Origin: Lineus longissimus
Taxonomy: Eukaryota; Nemertea; Pilidiophora; Heteronemertea; Lineidae
Reading direction: 5' to 3'
NCBI RefSeq assembly: GCF_910592395.1
Contig: NC_088325.1
Coordinates: 4,927,501 to 4,991,500, forward strand
DNA length: 64,000 nucleotides
A program made the translations under genes and the position numbers. Shown piece after piece: positions 9,143 to 17,444 of this stretch. How positions within the stretch are numbered: position 1 is the first letter of the stretch; each line of letters opens with the position of its first letter. Below the pieces are notes generated by a model, which saw only the letters and a list, made by a program, of their open reading frames with translations, ran no database searches and had not been told where the DNA came from.

Positions 9143-9709
9143 TCATTCCATTAAAGGAATAGTACATTTCTTCTCTTTAACTACAGGTTTAACAAGAGGG
9201 TTAAGTCGGACTTCGTCCTGAGAGCATAGCTCGATTGATCCCTTCATGACTGCTTCATTCGGACTACGTCCAGAGAACAAAGTTCGATTAGGACTTTGTC
9301 CAGAGAGCATAGCTCGATTCAAGCCTGATCGCTGCTCTTTACTTACTTTTTTAGGAAGTTTCTTAAACATAATGAATGTTGCTAAAATAACGGCACCTAA
9401 ACCTAGTACATAGACATAAGTATTACTACTAGATTCACGCAGTGATACATCAGTATTTTGAGATTGTGGTTCTTCTTCCTCTACTTCTTCTTCCTCCTTT
9501 TCCACAACTCTGTTTTTTGGTGAGGAGTCCTGTACTTTAAATGTCGTCTTATCCTTTTTTATCCTCTTAAATTCCTTAGATCTTCTACCCAGTTCTCTAG
9601 ACCATGCTAATTGTTTCTCTGATCGAGGTTTCTTAGACACTGAAACTTTAGTCGGACTTTGTCCTGAGAGCATAGCTCGAGTAGTATCAGTTACAGTTTC
9701 AAGTTCCAT
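9143..9709 (-). CDS. Small single-pass membrane protein (Polinton accessory type)
   Basis: The 188-residue protein starts at an ATG in a GATAAATG context. It has a basic segment (KKPRSEKQLAWSRELGRRSK), an acidic run (EKEEEEVEEEEPQ), and one membrane helix at about residues 98-116 (YVYVLGLGAVILATFIMF). Small proteins with a 'KKPRxxxQxAxGxxLxxxxK' front and one C-terminal helix are common in Polintons as I recall; their role is not known, and virion or membrane assembly is a guess. Unusually, about a third of the protein is palindromic repeat: one arm near the N-terminus, two in tandem after the helix, and one near the C-terminus. Confidence 0.75.
   Translation of the reverse strand: MELETVTDTTRAMLSGQSPTKVSVSKKPRSEKQLAWSRELGRRSKEFKRIKKDKTTFKVQDSSPKNRVVEKEEEEVEEEEPQSQNTDVSLRESSSNTYVYVLGLGAVILATFIMFKKLPKKVSKEQRSGLNRAMLSGQSPNRTLFSGRSPNEAVMKGSIELCSQDEVRLNPLVKPVVKEKKCTIPLME
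9204..9234. repeat. Palindromic coding repeat, site 10 (one arm)
   Basis: One arm, in frame on the minus strand as IELCSQDEVRL, near the C-terminus of the small membrane protein. Confidence 0.93.
9259..9316. repeat. Palindromic coding repeat, site 11 (two tandem arms)
   Basis: Two arms in the same orientation, read as RAMLSGQSPNRTLFSGRSPN. Here the arms are direct rather than inverted, unlike the pair at site 1. Confidence 0.92.
9650..9680. repeat. Palindromic coding repeat, site 12 (one arm)
   Basis: One arm, read as TRAMLSGQSPT, about ten residues after the start of the small membrane protein. A faded arm (TTCGAACTATGTTCTCA) lies in the gap just upstream, near 9,729. Confidence 0.92.
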
Positions 9710-9758
9710 TTATCTTGGCCGAATTTAATTCGAACTATGTTCTCATAACCAGGTTAAT

Positions 9759-10610
9759 TTAGTCTTCTTTATCATCACTACCTGTGATATCTAGACTTTC
9801 ATCTATTGATTTGTCACATTCAGAGACAGTCATATTTGGTGTATTCATATTTGATGCAGTCATACTCGATGTATTCATAGATGATTCCTCATGACAATGA
9901 CCTAAAGTAATAAGTGTTGTTGAGGCAAGTGCAGTTAATGGTCCCATTCTCAAACTCAACCATCCAAGCCATTTATCCAACTCGTTAGTTATCAAATAAT
10001 CATTTCTAAGATCATGATAAAGATTATCTTCATCATCTATTGGTAATAACCACCTTGATAATTTAGTGCAAGCTTTAATTACTGTCGTACCCAAAGAATC
10101 ATTAAGTCTGGCAGCCATCTTTGTTTCATACATTCTATGGTGTTTTAAGATTTCTTTTTCAGTCATATTATCTAAGTCATTAAAAGTTATTTGTTTATTA
10201 AGGAAATCCTTGCTTTTACCAGTTGCAACTAGAATCTCTAAGTCTTGTTTGGCTTTAAGGCCACTATCAGTCAAATAGTTCAAATTTTGTTGATTGCTAG
10301 TCGGACTTTGTCCTGAGAGCGTAGCTCGAGTTGAGCCTAGTTGGCAACTAGAATTGACTATTCCTTGACTGGGATTAACTATTCCTTGACTAGGATTAAC
10401 AAAATTTGAACTATTCAACTGCTTGTTTGAAACTTGTTGATTTGTAGAGCAGTTCTGTTGAAAGTTAGTTCTGTTTTGTTGGTAACTACCAGTGTTCTGT
10501 TGGTTAGAAGCCCCAACTCGAGCTAAGCTCTCAGGACTCATAACACCAATCTGTTTCATCTGTTGTTCAATCACTGCAGATGTCTGACTATTCATTTGCT
10601 GATTATTCAT
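9759..10610 (-). CDS. Q/N-rich protein with conserved helical domain (Polinton accessory type)
   Basis: The 283-residue protein starts at an ATG in a TTTTAAATG context. The first 120 residues are rich in Gln and Asn (NNQQMNSQTS, FQQNCSTNQQ). A helical domain follows at about residues 128-240, with LEILVATGKSKDFL, a KLSRWLLPIDDEDNLYHDL segment and a hydrophobic stretch (LGWLSLRMGPLTALASTTLI) that could cross or touch a membrane. The tail repeats Asn/Met/Thr (MNTSSMTASNMNTP). I recall similar 'LEALVASGK...LPIDDKDELYKD' proteins from Polintons, with no known function. Two palindromic arms lie in the low-complexity part. Confidence 0.75.
   Translation of the reverse strand: MNNQQMNSQTSAVIEQQMKQIGVMSPESLARVGASNQQNTGSYQQNRTNFQQNCSTNQQVSNKQLNSSNFVNPSQGIVNPSQGIVNSSCQLGSTRATLSGQSPTSNQQNLNYLTDSGLKAKQDLEILVATGKSKDFLNKQITFNDLDNMTEKEILKHHRMYETKMAARLNDSLGTTVIKACTKLSRWLLPIDDEDNLYHDLRNDYLITNELDKWLGWLSLRMGPLTALASTTLITLGHCHEESSMNTSSMTASNMNTPNMTVSECDKSIDESLDITGSDDKED
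10299..10330. repeat. Palindromic coding repeat, site 13 (one arm)
   Basis: One arm in frame on the minus strand, read as TRATLSGQSPT, just before the conserved helical domain of the Q/N-rich protein. Confidence 0.92.
10518..10538. repeat. Palindromic coding repeat, site 14 (half arm)
   Basis: TCGAGCTAAGCTCTCAGGAC without the second half of the small stem, read as SPESLAR in the Q/N-rich protein. It is a truncated or decayed copy. Confidence 0.75.
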
Positions 10611-10661
10611 TTAAAATTATGGAAAAATGACTGTTAAGTGCAAAATGCTGTTTTCACAACT

Positions 10662-11747
10662 TTATTGCATCTTAACACTAGCTCGAGCTGTGCTCTCAGG
10701 ACGAAGTCCGGCTCGAGCTGTGCTCTCAGGACGAAGGTCGGCTCGAGCTGTGCTCTCAGGACGAAGTCCGGCTCGAGCTGTGCTCTCAGGACGAAGTCCG
10801 GCTGGTGTAAACTTAATATTACTGATGCAGTTAATGTCTCGACCTGCACTGGCACTCAGTAAAACGTCAAACTGCTTGTCAATATCCTGGTCATATTCCT
10901 TCTCAACCTTGTAATTCTGGAAGAAAATACTTTGAGTGAAATCATACCATAATATCTCCAAATCATTTACTCGCTCCTTGTTGGTTAAAAAAGGTGTAAA
11001 TATTACATAATCAATTTTCAGCGTTTTAAAGGCTTGGTGTAAAAATACCTTGCAGTTAATGGTGACCTTGACACCACAGTAATGCAGAAATCTAAGGAAA
11101 GCATAGTACACTAGTCTAAGGTCAGTGATATTCTCATCGGTTAATTGCGGTTTACCAATTGCCCTGTTAATAAATTCAATGGCAAGAAACCAATCATATT
11201 CCCCACAGTGAAATTTAAAAAGCATGGCTTCACCATGTAACCCTTGGTTACAAAACTTAGAGGGGAGAGTGTTAATACCCATTTTTAGGGCTGACTGAAG
11301 AGTACTTTCATATCTCTGCTTACTAAGACATTTTCTGTGACTTGAAAAGTAGCACTGTAAATACCCTTCCACAAAGTCCTTTAAATACTTAACTGCCGAT
11401 TCGGACAGCCGACTCCATCCAAGTTTCCTTAGAATACTGTCAAAGTAACGTGTCTTGTTGTCAATATTGATCTCAAGAGTTTTAAAATCATCGTCGTAAG
11501 TAGTCGAATTGCAATTGGTGCAGAATTGATACTTCACAGTTTTAGCTGCGTACCTTGCTGAATTCAAGTTTTTTTGATACTCAAAAAGTGTCCACCTTTT
11601 ACAATTACGGCAGAATTGAGCATTAGTGTTGGTACTGACGTCATATTCTTTCATTCTTGGCAGGACTACTTTGTGTGTCTCAGTCGAGCTTTGCTCTCGG
11701 GACTTTGTCCTTGTCAGACTTCGTCCAGAGAGCTCTGCTCGATCCAT
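10662..11747 (-). CDS. Zinc-ribbon protein of unknown function with a tail made of palindromic repeats
   Basis: The 361-residue protein has a CxxC pair twice near its N-terminus (CRNCKRW and CTNCNS, residues about 46-76), which suggests a zinc ribbon. About 230 mixed helix/strand residues follow, with a distinctive FCNQGLHGEAMLFKFHCGEY segment and a cysteine in HYCGVKV. I do not recognise the family. A viral transcription-factor-like or nuclease-like role would fit a zinc ribbon, but nothing shows catalysis. The N-terminal 20 residues come from one double palindromic repeat and the C-terminal 45 from four tandem single arms (AGLRPESTAR repeated). A start at the internal Met just before KEYDVSTNTN is possible and would exclude the N-terminal repeat. 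Confidence 0.65.
   Translation of the reverse strand: MDRAELSGRSLTRTKSREQSSTETHKVVLPRMKEYDVSTNTNAQFCRNCKRWTLFEYQKNLNSARYAAKTVKYQFCTNCNSTTYDDDFKTLEINIDNKTRYFDSILRKLGWSRLSESAVKYLKDFVEGYLQCYFSSHRKCLSKQRYESTLQSALKMGINTLPSKFCNQGLHGEAMLFKFHCGEYDWFLAIEFINRAIGKPQLTDENITDLRLVYYAFLRFLHYCGVKVTINCKVFLHQAFKTLKIDYVIFTPFLTNKERVNDLEILWYDFTQSIFFQNYKVEKEYDQDIDKQFDVLLSASAGRDINCISNIKFTPAGLRPESTARAGLRPESTARADLRPESTARAGLRPESTARASVKMQ
10681..10800. repeat. Four tandem 30-base palindromic-repeat arms (site 15)
   Basis: Four copies of GCTCGAGCTGTGCTCTCAGG plus ACGAAGTCCG follow each other with an exact 30-base period; the second has one change (GAAGGTCG). They code for the C-terminus of the zinc-ribbon protein. Near-identity indicates recent tandem amplification. 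Confidence 0.97.
11683..11742. repeat. Palindromic coding repeat, site 16 (two inverted arms)
   Basis: A full 60-base double unit running from TCGAGCTTTG to CTGCTCGA, read on the minus strand as DRAELSGRSLTRTKSREQSS immediately after the first ATG of the zinc-ribbon protein. Confidence 0.94.
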
Positions 11748-11790
11748 AACCCTAGGACGAATGTATCATTTAAGATTCTCATTGTTCCAC

Positions 11791-11820
11791 TCGAGCTCTG
11801 CTCTCAGGACGAAGTCCGGC
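11791..11820. repeat. Palindromic repeat, site 17 (one arm, intergenic)
   Basis: One well-conserved arm (TCGAGCTCTGCTCTCAGGAC then GAAGTCCGGC) in the spacer upstream of the zinc-ribbon gene. Confidence 0.92.
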
Positions 11821-11908
11821 TCACTAGAATAATAGTCTTTTAATGAGATGTATTTATTCATATTTACATAATAATTATTTTTTAAACATTGTTTTGATAG
11901 AAGGTCAC

Positions 11909-13540
11909 CTAAGACCTTTTACGTGATTTTACTGTTTTACGTGATTTTAAGGCTTTAACACCCCCAATTAAACCATAAATTATGGAACTAACAATAGCAA
12001 TAACTGCTATGATCAGATGTTCGGCTAGAAAGCCAACAACTGCACCAATTGTTTTCAGGAGAAATGATACGATAGAACCGATGATTCCCGGTAAAGCCGC
12101 AGCTGATTTCTTGGCTAGTTCTTTTAGCCATTCAGCAAACTTCTTGAGACCTTCTTTTACTTTATCTGGTATTGATGGTTTTGGTCCTGGTTCTGGTGTA
12201 GGTCCTGGAGTTGGGTCTGGTCCTGGAGTTGGGTCTGGTCCTGGAGTTGGGTCTGGTCCTGGAGTTGGTTTTACAGATTTAGTGGCACCACTTAAAGCAC
12301 TACTGATACTAAGACCTAGAGTTGTAAATGTCATTACAACAGCTGTTATTATGGCGCTAATGGTTACACCATACGTCTTAAAAAGTAACTTTATTCTGTC
12401 CTTCAGAGGAATAGTTGAATCTGGTTTCTTTAGAACATCAACAATTAAACGTTTAATTCTTCTAGTTTGTGACTCCCTGTCATTGTCTAACCTCCATACC
12501 TTTGACTGTTCCTCATGCAATTTGTCATTTAGTTCATCTATTTGCTTTTTCAACTCCCCCGTGTCTTTAGAATTTTCTTCTACAGACTTTACATAGTCTC
12601 TTGTTAAATTATGAAGTTGATTTTCTAGTTCTTGTATTTGCATGTCCTTATCCCTCTTTACTGCAGCTAGATCATCACCAGCCTGTTTTAACCCTCTAAG
12701 TTCTCTCAAGGCATATTCAGTAAAACCCAGTGATTTAAGTTCATCATCATTAGAATCTATCAGTTTATCTATTGGTTTGTTTGAACTGTTTACCTCATTA
12801 ATTACTGCCTGTGTTTCAGGGGTTACTAATGTAGGTTCCCTTACTGGTGGGTCAGGTGCAATCATACCTCTAATCATGGCAACAAATCTAGTACCAAACT
12901 TAGTCTTTAATGTGCCTTCAGCATATAAGCTTCCATTATCCTTAGTTAAAGGAATTAACTTTATCTTTTCTCCATTTTTATCAGAATATTCAAATAAATT
13001 TTTGTTTCCTCGTTTATCTTTTATCAAATCAAATTCAGAATTTCTCGGATTGTAATAAAGTTTGTTTCCATTGTAACTAATGTGTGGTGAAAGATTACTC
13101 AATTTTTTCTTGTCATAATTCCAGATTGATCCTCCCAATGCTTTATCAAGTTTATCCTCTATTGTATCGTAACTTAACTCCTTTTCCATCAATTCAGGGA
13201 CAATACCTCTTACTCTTTCTGGTGTACTGAATGAAGTTTCAGTAGTAAGATTTCCACCTCCTGTGTTGTATGTTGTGCCGTCATCTTGAAAAGTTCTATT
13301 GATTTCACCTGTATTAGGATCTATCTCATCCATTTGGATATATTCACCTCCTGTGTTGTATGTTGTACCGTCATCTTGAAAAGTTCTATTGATTTCACCT
13401 GTGTTGTATCTTGCGTGAATATATTGATTGATTAAATCATCCTTTCTCATTTCTAGAATTTGTTCAAAAGTTCCTGATGATGATGATGATGATTGTGAAT
13501 CGTAATCATCCATTTCATAATTTTCACCTCCTTCAGCCAT
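11909..13540 (-). CDS. Coiled-coil, proline-repeat, two-membrane-segment structural-type protein
   Basis: The 543-residue protein has an acidic Ser-rich start, two near-identical segments (TGEINRTFQDDGTTYNTGG), a globular middle, then a coiled coil at about residues 285-345 (QELENQLHNLTRDY and onward). A basic linker leads to a hydrophobic helix (ISAIITAVVMTFTTLGLSI), a repeated TPGPDP tract, and a C-terminal hydrophobic part (SAAALPGIIGSIVSFLLKTI, then AVIAIVSSIIYGLIGG) with a basic tail. I recall the same 'VTI-TA... Pro-rich ... AAALPGIIGSIVSxLLK' architecture in many invertebrate Polintons, where it is unassigned. A membrane-linked virion protein is a reasonable inference. It carries no palindromic repeat, unlike nearly all its neighbours. 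Confidence 0.8.
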   Translation of the reverse strand: MAEGGENYEMDDYDSQSSSSSSGTFEQILEMRKDDLINQYIHARYNTGEINRTFQDDGTTYNTGGEYIQMDEIDPNTGEINRTFQDDGTTYNTGGGNLTTETSFSTPERVRGIVPELMEKELSYDTIEDKLDKALGGSIWNYDKKKLSNLSPHISYNGNKLYYNPRNSEFDLIKDKRGNKNLFEYSDKNGEKIKLIPLTKDNGSLYAEGTLKTKFGTRFVAMIRGMIAPDPPVREPTLVTPETQAVINEVNSSNKPIDKLIDSNDDELKSLGFTEYALRELRGLKQAGDDLAAVKRDKDMQIQELENQLHNLTRDYVKSVEENSKDTGELKKQIDELNDKLHEEQSKVWRLDNDRESQTRRIKRLIVDVLKKPDSTIPLKDRIKLLFKTYGVTISAIITAVVMTFTTLGLSISSALSGATKSVKPTPGPDPTPGPDPTPGPDPTPGPTPEPGPKPSIPDKVKEGLKKFAEWLKELAKKSAAALPGIIGSIVSFLLKTIGAVVGFLAEHLIIAVIAIVSSIIYGLIGGVKALKSRKTVKSRKRS

Positions 13541-13550
13541 AATTACTTAT

Positions 13551-15020
13551 TTATCTAACCATAAAAACAATCAATGTACCAACAACTGAGTAAAGCATGA
13601 ATTTAATTGTTTCATGAGTATCATCCTCCTTCTCAACTTTGGTGTCAAGTTTAGTAGTAATAGGAATATTCTTTGAGGTTTCAGTTGTTTTTGGTGTATC
13701 AACATTACTATTTGGTTTATGACTGGTCTCGAGCTTTGCTCTCGGGACTTTGTCCGTCATTGATGTACCAACGCTACTCTTAACTCTTATTTTCTTAGAG
13801 CTATTTCCTTCCATCAGTGGTGGTGGTAAGGTCTTTTTGTGGTTAATGTCATTCTTACCGGGTTTAGCATTTTTTGGCGCTATTAAAATGTTATTATTGT
13901 AGTTATCCAGCTTACCAATAACGAGTACCATATTTGATCCTATGACATACAATCCTGGTGATACTACATAATCTAGTCTTGTATGAGTGTCACTCACTGC
14001 TTTTTGATATCTTTGAATTGAAGTGGGAATATCAGGATGTTGATTAATCGAATCCTTTAATAGTTTGTTAAATTCCTTCTGTGCATCCAATTCTGTACCC
14101 GGTACTCCAATTATTGGTGTTCTGGTCAACGCCTGAGCACCCAGAATACAGTAAACATATGTTCTTATTGTATCATTCAACCTCTCTATTCCAGGATTAG
14201 AGAAACCATTTGATTTAAATATCATGAATTGTTGATAGGTTTGACATTCATTTTGTGTAATTACATCAAATACATTCTTGTGTCTCCTGATATGATCCTT
14301 GATGAAAATATCTGGATATTTGAAATTAGCCATTCCAGCATCCCAGTCTTTACTGAACATCGGTGGCATTCTATTTTCATGAACTTGCATGAGGAAGAAA
14401 TTGATTTTAGAATCATTGATGTAATATCCGGGATCAGTTATGTTCGGGTTGTAATCCGGTACACTCCATGATCTCCAACCACCGTTATTTTCAAACACCG
14501 AGAAATCGTACTCGTCTTTTAAACCAAATTCACTCAATAACCCTCCTAGTTTCCTACGGTTAATGTTATTGTTTGTCTCATTAAAATCACTTTCACCTGG
14601 AATTGGTATCTCTAGATTCTTCATGATCTTCAATATTTGATAGTAAACATGAAACCTGTAAATTGACCTTAACAATGGGTCACTGTGATTCAAGTGATCG
14701 TCTATTGAAATACCACAACCTGTTGTAGCAAACCAAACAGCCATGTTAAATTGGTTCTGGTAAAACGATAATGGATTCTTTTCCAGTCGCAGACAGTCTT
14801 TCTTATTTTTCAGGCTCAAAAACCCAGGTGTTATCTTAGTTTCTTGTAGTCTGAAGAAGTTATTAGTATTAACAGTTACTTCTAAATTAAAGAAGTCATA
14901 GGTGAATTTACTTTTATGTTGATTTGCTATTGGATAATACATTATTACTCCATAAGCTGATGAATAATTATGTTTGGTTTTAACTTCAGTTTTGGATAAT
15001 GAAGACAGTAAAAAGGCCAT
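13551..15020 (-). CDS. Large conserved Polinton protein, candidate major capsid (hexon)
   Basis: The 489-residue protein starts at an ATG in an AAATAAATG context and ends 10 bases before the next gene starts. A conserved-looking core includes FYQNQFNMAVWFATTGCGIS, DPLLRSIYRFHVYYQILKIM, and IERLNDTIRTYVYCILGAQA. A low-complexity Thr/Lys-rich part follows, then a C-terminal hydrophobic helix (FMLYSVVGTLIVFMV). I recall the 'NQFNxAVWxATTGCGxS' family from invertebrate Polintons. Size and position suit the hexon, but the C-terminal membrane helix is odd for one, so a membrane-attached structural protein is the alternative. One palindromic arm lies in the low-complexity part. Confidence 0.7.
   Translation of the reverse strand: MAFLLSSLSKTEVKTKHNYSSAYGVIMYYPIANQHKSKFTYDFFNLEVTVNTNNFFRLQETKITPGFLSLKNKKDCLRLEKNPLSFYQNQFNMAVWFATTGCGISIDDHLNHSDPLLRSIYRFHVYYQILKIMKNLEIPIPGESDFNETNNNINRRKLGGLLSEFGLKDEYDFSVFENNGGWRSWSVPDYNPNITDPGYYINDSKINFFLMQVHENRMPPMFSKDWDAGMANFKYPDIFIKDHIRRHKNVFDVITQNECQTYQQFMIFKSNGFSNPGIERLNDTIRTYVYCILGAQALTRTPIIGVPGTELDAQKEFNKLLKDSINQHPDIPTSIQRYQKAVSDTHTRLDYVVSPGLYVIGSNMVLVIGKLDNYNNNILIAPKNAKPGKNDINHKKTLPPPLMEGNSSKKIRVKSSVGTSMTDKVPRAKLETSHKPNSNVDTPKTTETSKNIPITTKLDTKVEKEDDTHETIKFMLYSVVGTLIVFMVR
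13729..13756. repeat. Palindromic coding repeat, site 18 (one arm)
   Basis: TCGAGCTTTGCTCTCGGGAC then TTTGTCCG, read on the minus strand as TDKVPRAKLE in the disordered region of the candidate capsid protein. This is the last copy seen in the window. Confidence 0.93.
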
Positions 15021-15095
15021 TTATTTTAATGGAATAACCCATTGAGCTTTAGTATTCCCTTACCATTTCACTGCAACGCTTCACTGAAGAATGAT

Positions 15096-15225
15096 AGAAT
15101 ATATGTATTGTGGTGTCTGGTTCTTAGGGGTTTCTAAGCTAATTTGAGACAAAAAGGCATGTAAGGGCTTTTGTTAAAATAGCTTAGAATTACCTACATT
15201 CCTACCACCACAATACATATATTCT
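15096..15225. repeat. 130-base hairpin element at the Polinton/retroelement junction
   Basis: A perfect 20-base inverted repeat (AGAATATATGTATTGTGGTG and its complement) closes the unit. Inside it a second, imperfect pair (TCTAAGCTAATTT and AAAATAGCTTAGA) continues the palindrome. No clear target duplication flanks it. It may be a small MITE or a remnant of the Polinton's right end. Confidence 0.75.
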
Positions 15226-15585
15226 GCTCCGTCCGAGAAGTCAGCTGATGTTCCATCCTATGTAGCTGACCTTGAGGCTAAGTTTACCAAAGCTTACGCC
15301 ATTGTCAGGAACAAGCTTAAGACTGTACAACGAGTACAGAAGCGACAGTACGAAACGTCATCTCCGAAATATCAAGCTCTGCAGCCAGGAAGTGCTGTGT
15401 GGTATTTTAACCCAAGGAGATGTTTCAAGGGGGATAGGCATCAGCCCTGGTTGGGTCCGTATAAGGTCAAGGAACTGCATGAAGACTTCACAGTGCTCCT
15501 ACAGATCGATAAGGAAGGGACCACCATGCGGACACACGCGGATAAGTTACGTATTGCTCAGGATTCGGTAGTTGAGGGTTGGTAG
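15226..15585 (+). pseudogene. Ty3/gypsy retrotransposon integrase, C-terminal fragment
   Basis: A 119-codon frame ends in a stop at 15,585. It shows the helical end of an integrase core (YVADLEAKFTKAYAIVRNKL), then PGSAVWYFNPRRCFKG, WLGPYKVKEL and LHEDFTVLLQI. GPY followed by a hydrophobic strand is the GPY/F module found at the end of Ty3/gypsy integrases. Everything upstream (catalytic core, RNase H, reverse transcriptase, gag) is missing here, where the frame abuts the hairpin at 15,225. It is a remnant. Confidence 0.88.
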
Positions 15586-16750
15586 TCTGCTTGCTGCAAG
15601 GGTTCACTCTGCTACTTTTCCTGGGGGTGATGCACGTTGGTGTGTGGTCAGTGTTCGATAACTGTGACCCTTGTAACACTGGTGTGTGAGTGATGGAGGT
15701 GATAAGGCTGTTTGTTTCATGAATGCGAGTGTGAATGTTTCTGTGTTTTTGTATCTTCCTGCTTGTACAGTATGGGTATGGATGTTACATTGACACGTTG
15801 TGTGTTCGTGTGCGTTGTGTGATTATCATAACTGAACAGTCCTGAACGCCTTGTGTCCTCTAACTATTTTTTCCAAGCGAAGTTGCTTGAAGGTCTTTGA
15901 GCATGTTGCTCCTATACTGTTCGTTGTAAATCTAGGACCTACTGCTTCGTTATGTTATTTGGTCAAACTATATTTCTTAGGCCTACCCACGTTATACCAC
16001 CACCTGGATTGTGTACTAGTAAGTGCCTAGTGTGTTCCTGGATAGCAGGTTGTGCTGATTACTTCAATAAGTTGCATTGGGACTAGTAGCTTTTTCTGAG
16101 TAGCCTGACTGGATCGTTACTGGCCAGCTCGCAGGGAAGGTTATTTGCAACTTGTGGACATTAGAGACAATGTTTAGAGGATTATATACTGGGGAGACTG
16201 ACCGTTACTGGCCAGCTCTCAGTGAGGATTTCGTTTTGCTGTGCTAAGAGACACTTGCGGAGGATTCCATATATTCCCTATATGATGTCACGTGAATCGG
16301 ACACTTTTGTTTTGTTTTCGACTTACTAAAAGTAAATATTGGGACTGTTTAGAATACCATGATATATTTGATGATACATTTGGACTGAATGAAGTTGTGG
16401 AGTGCCTTGTTACATTTTACTACCTCTGGACTTGAGGGTACTAGAAGTTACATTGCTATTTGGTAATTGGTCATGTTTCCAGTTTGTATCCTATGATACT
16501 ACCACAGTGTGTAGGAAGTAGGCCTATGGGTCCTTTTTATGGCCCAGGTGTTGAGACGCTTTACTGTATTGGCAGGCGTGCTCTTCTTTTTGTAGCCTAC
16601 GCGTATGTAATCTGCTCTTAGTCTATCCCTTTTGAGGATGAGTAACTATAGGGCTCCATTTTGCACTTCAGTTCTTGTGCTTTTAGTCTGGTGGGCTAAG
16701 TAATTTTCGCATTATGCACCAAGTGCACGTTTTTTTGTGTTTTATGTTAA
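15586..16750 (+). other. Non-coding 3' part of the gypsy remnant
   Basis: No reading frame with coding character. GT-rich sequence with a partial repeat of 'CTGACTGGATCGTTACTGGCCAGCTC' type words near 16,106 and 16,200. I read it as the long 3' untranslated part of the retroelement, interrupted at 16,751. Confidence 0.5.
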
Positions 16751-17444
16751 GTGTCAGTCCATGATACCACCATGCAGAATCATGCAAATGGTGGCAAGGT
16801 GGGGGGTCAACAGATCTAGTTGTAATTTCTTGTACTATGAAGGCTGGTGGATTGGTTTCGAAAATAACCCCACAGTTTTGGGGTACGGCTGTTAACCGCT
16901 TATTGAAATTGAAAGTACATGATCTGAACTACCTTTTCATGCCTTTTGTTTTGCCCCAGGTACATTTAATGACAGGTACAGTACGTCCCAAAAACAATGC
17001 AATCTCAAATTTCAGTAAAAAGGCAATTTTAACTCTCCTTTAGCTCCAACACTGCAGTTTTTTAGGTGATGCCACTTCCAGGTAAGGAAGTCAGAATGCT
17101 GTTTTTTAATTTGCAAAAGAAAAAAATCCGGCCGCCCTTACGGTTTTCCGGTGAGGGGGTCGAGTCGCGCCCTTCTCACTGGTGCCCATTTTTTGCCCAT
17201 TCCCTCAGATAACTGACGAAATACACATGCTTTCCAAATAAAATTACATTTTTAGATGTTAGTGAACCCCCCTCTCCCTTGCCCCACCCACACACTCCCT
17301 CAAACAACCTAGAGGCCTTTATTACCTCTGTGGAGGCTTAGCGGTCTAGGCGGAAACGAACACCAGCAACGACAACAACAACAACAGTTACAGTTACAAT
17401 GCATTGTGTACATGCACGTGTACATTGTGTGATAGTCTATTGAA

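Noticed and set aside
10681-10800. CRISPR-like array
   Set aside because: The 30-base units are directly adjacent with no spacers, are translated, and the setting is animal DNA.
11982-13055. Plus-strand open frames with a Gly/Pro-rich repeat
   Set aside because: They are the complement of the coiled-coil/proline-repeat gene and have no start context of their own.
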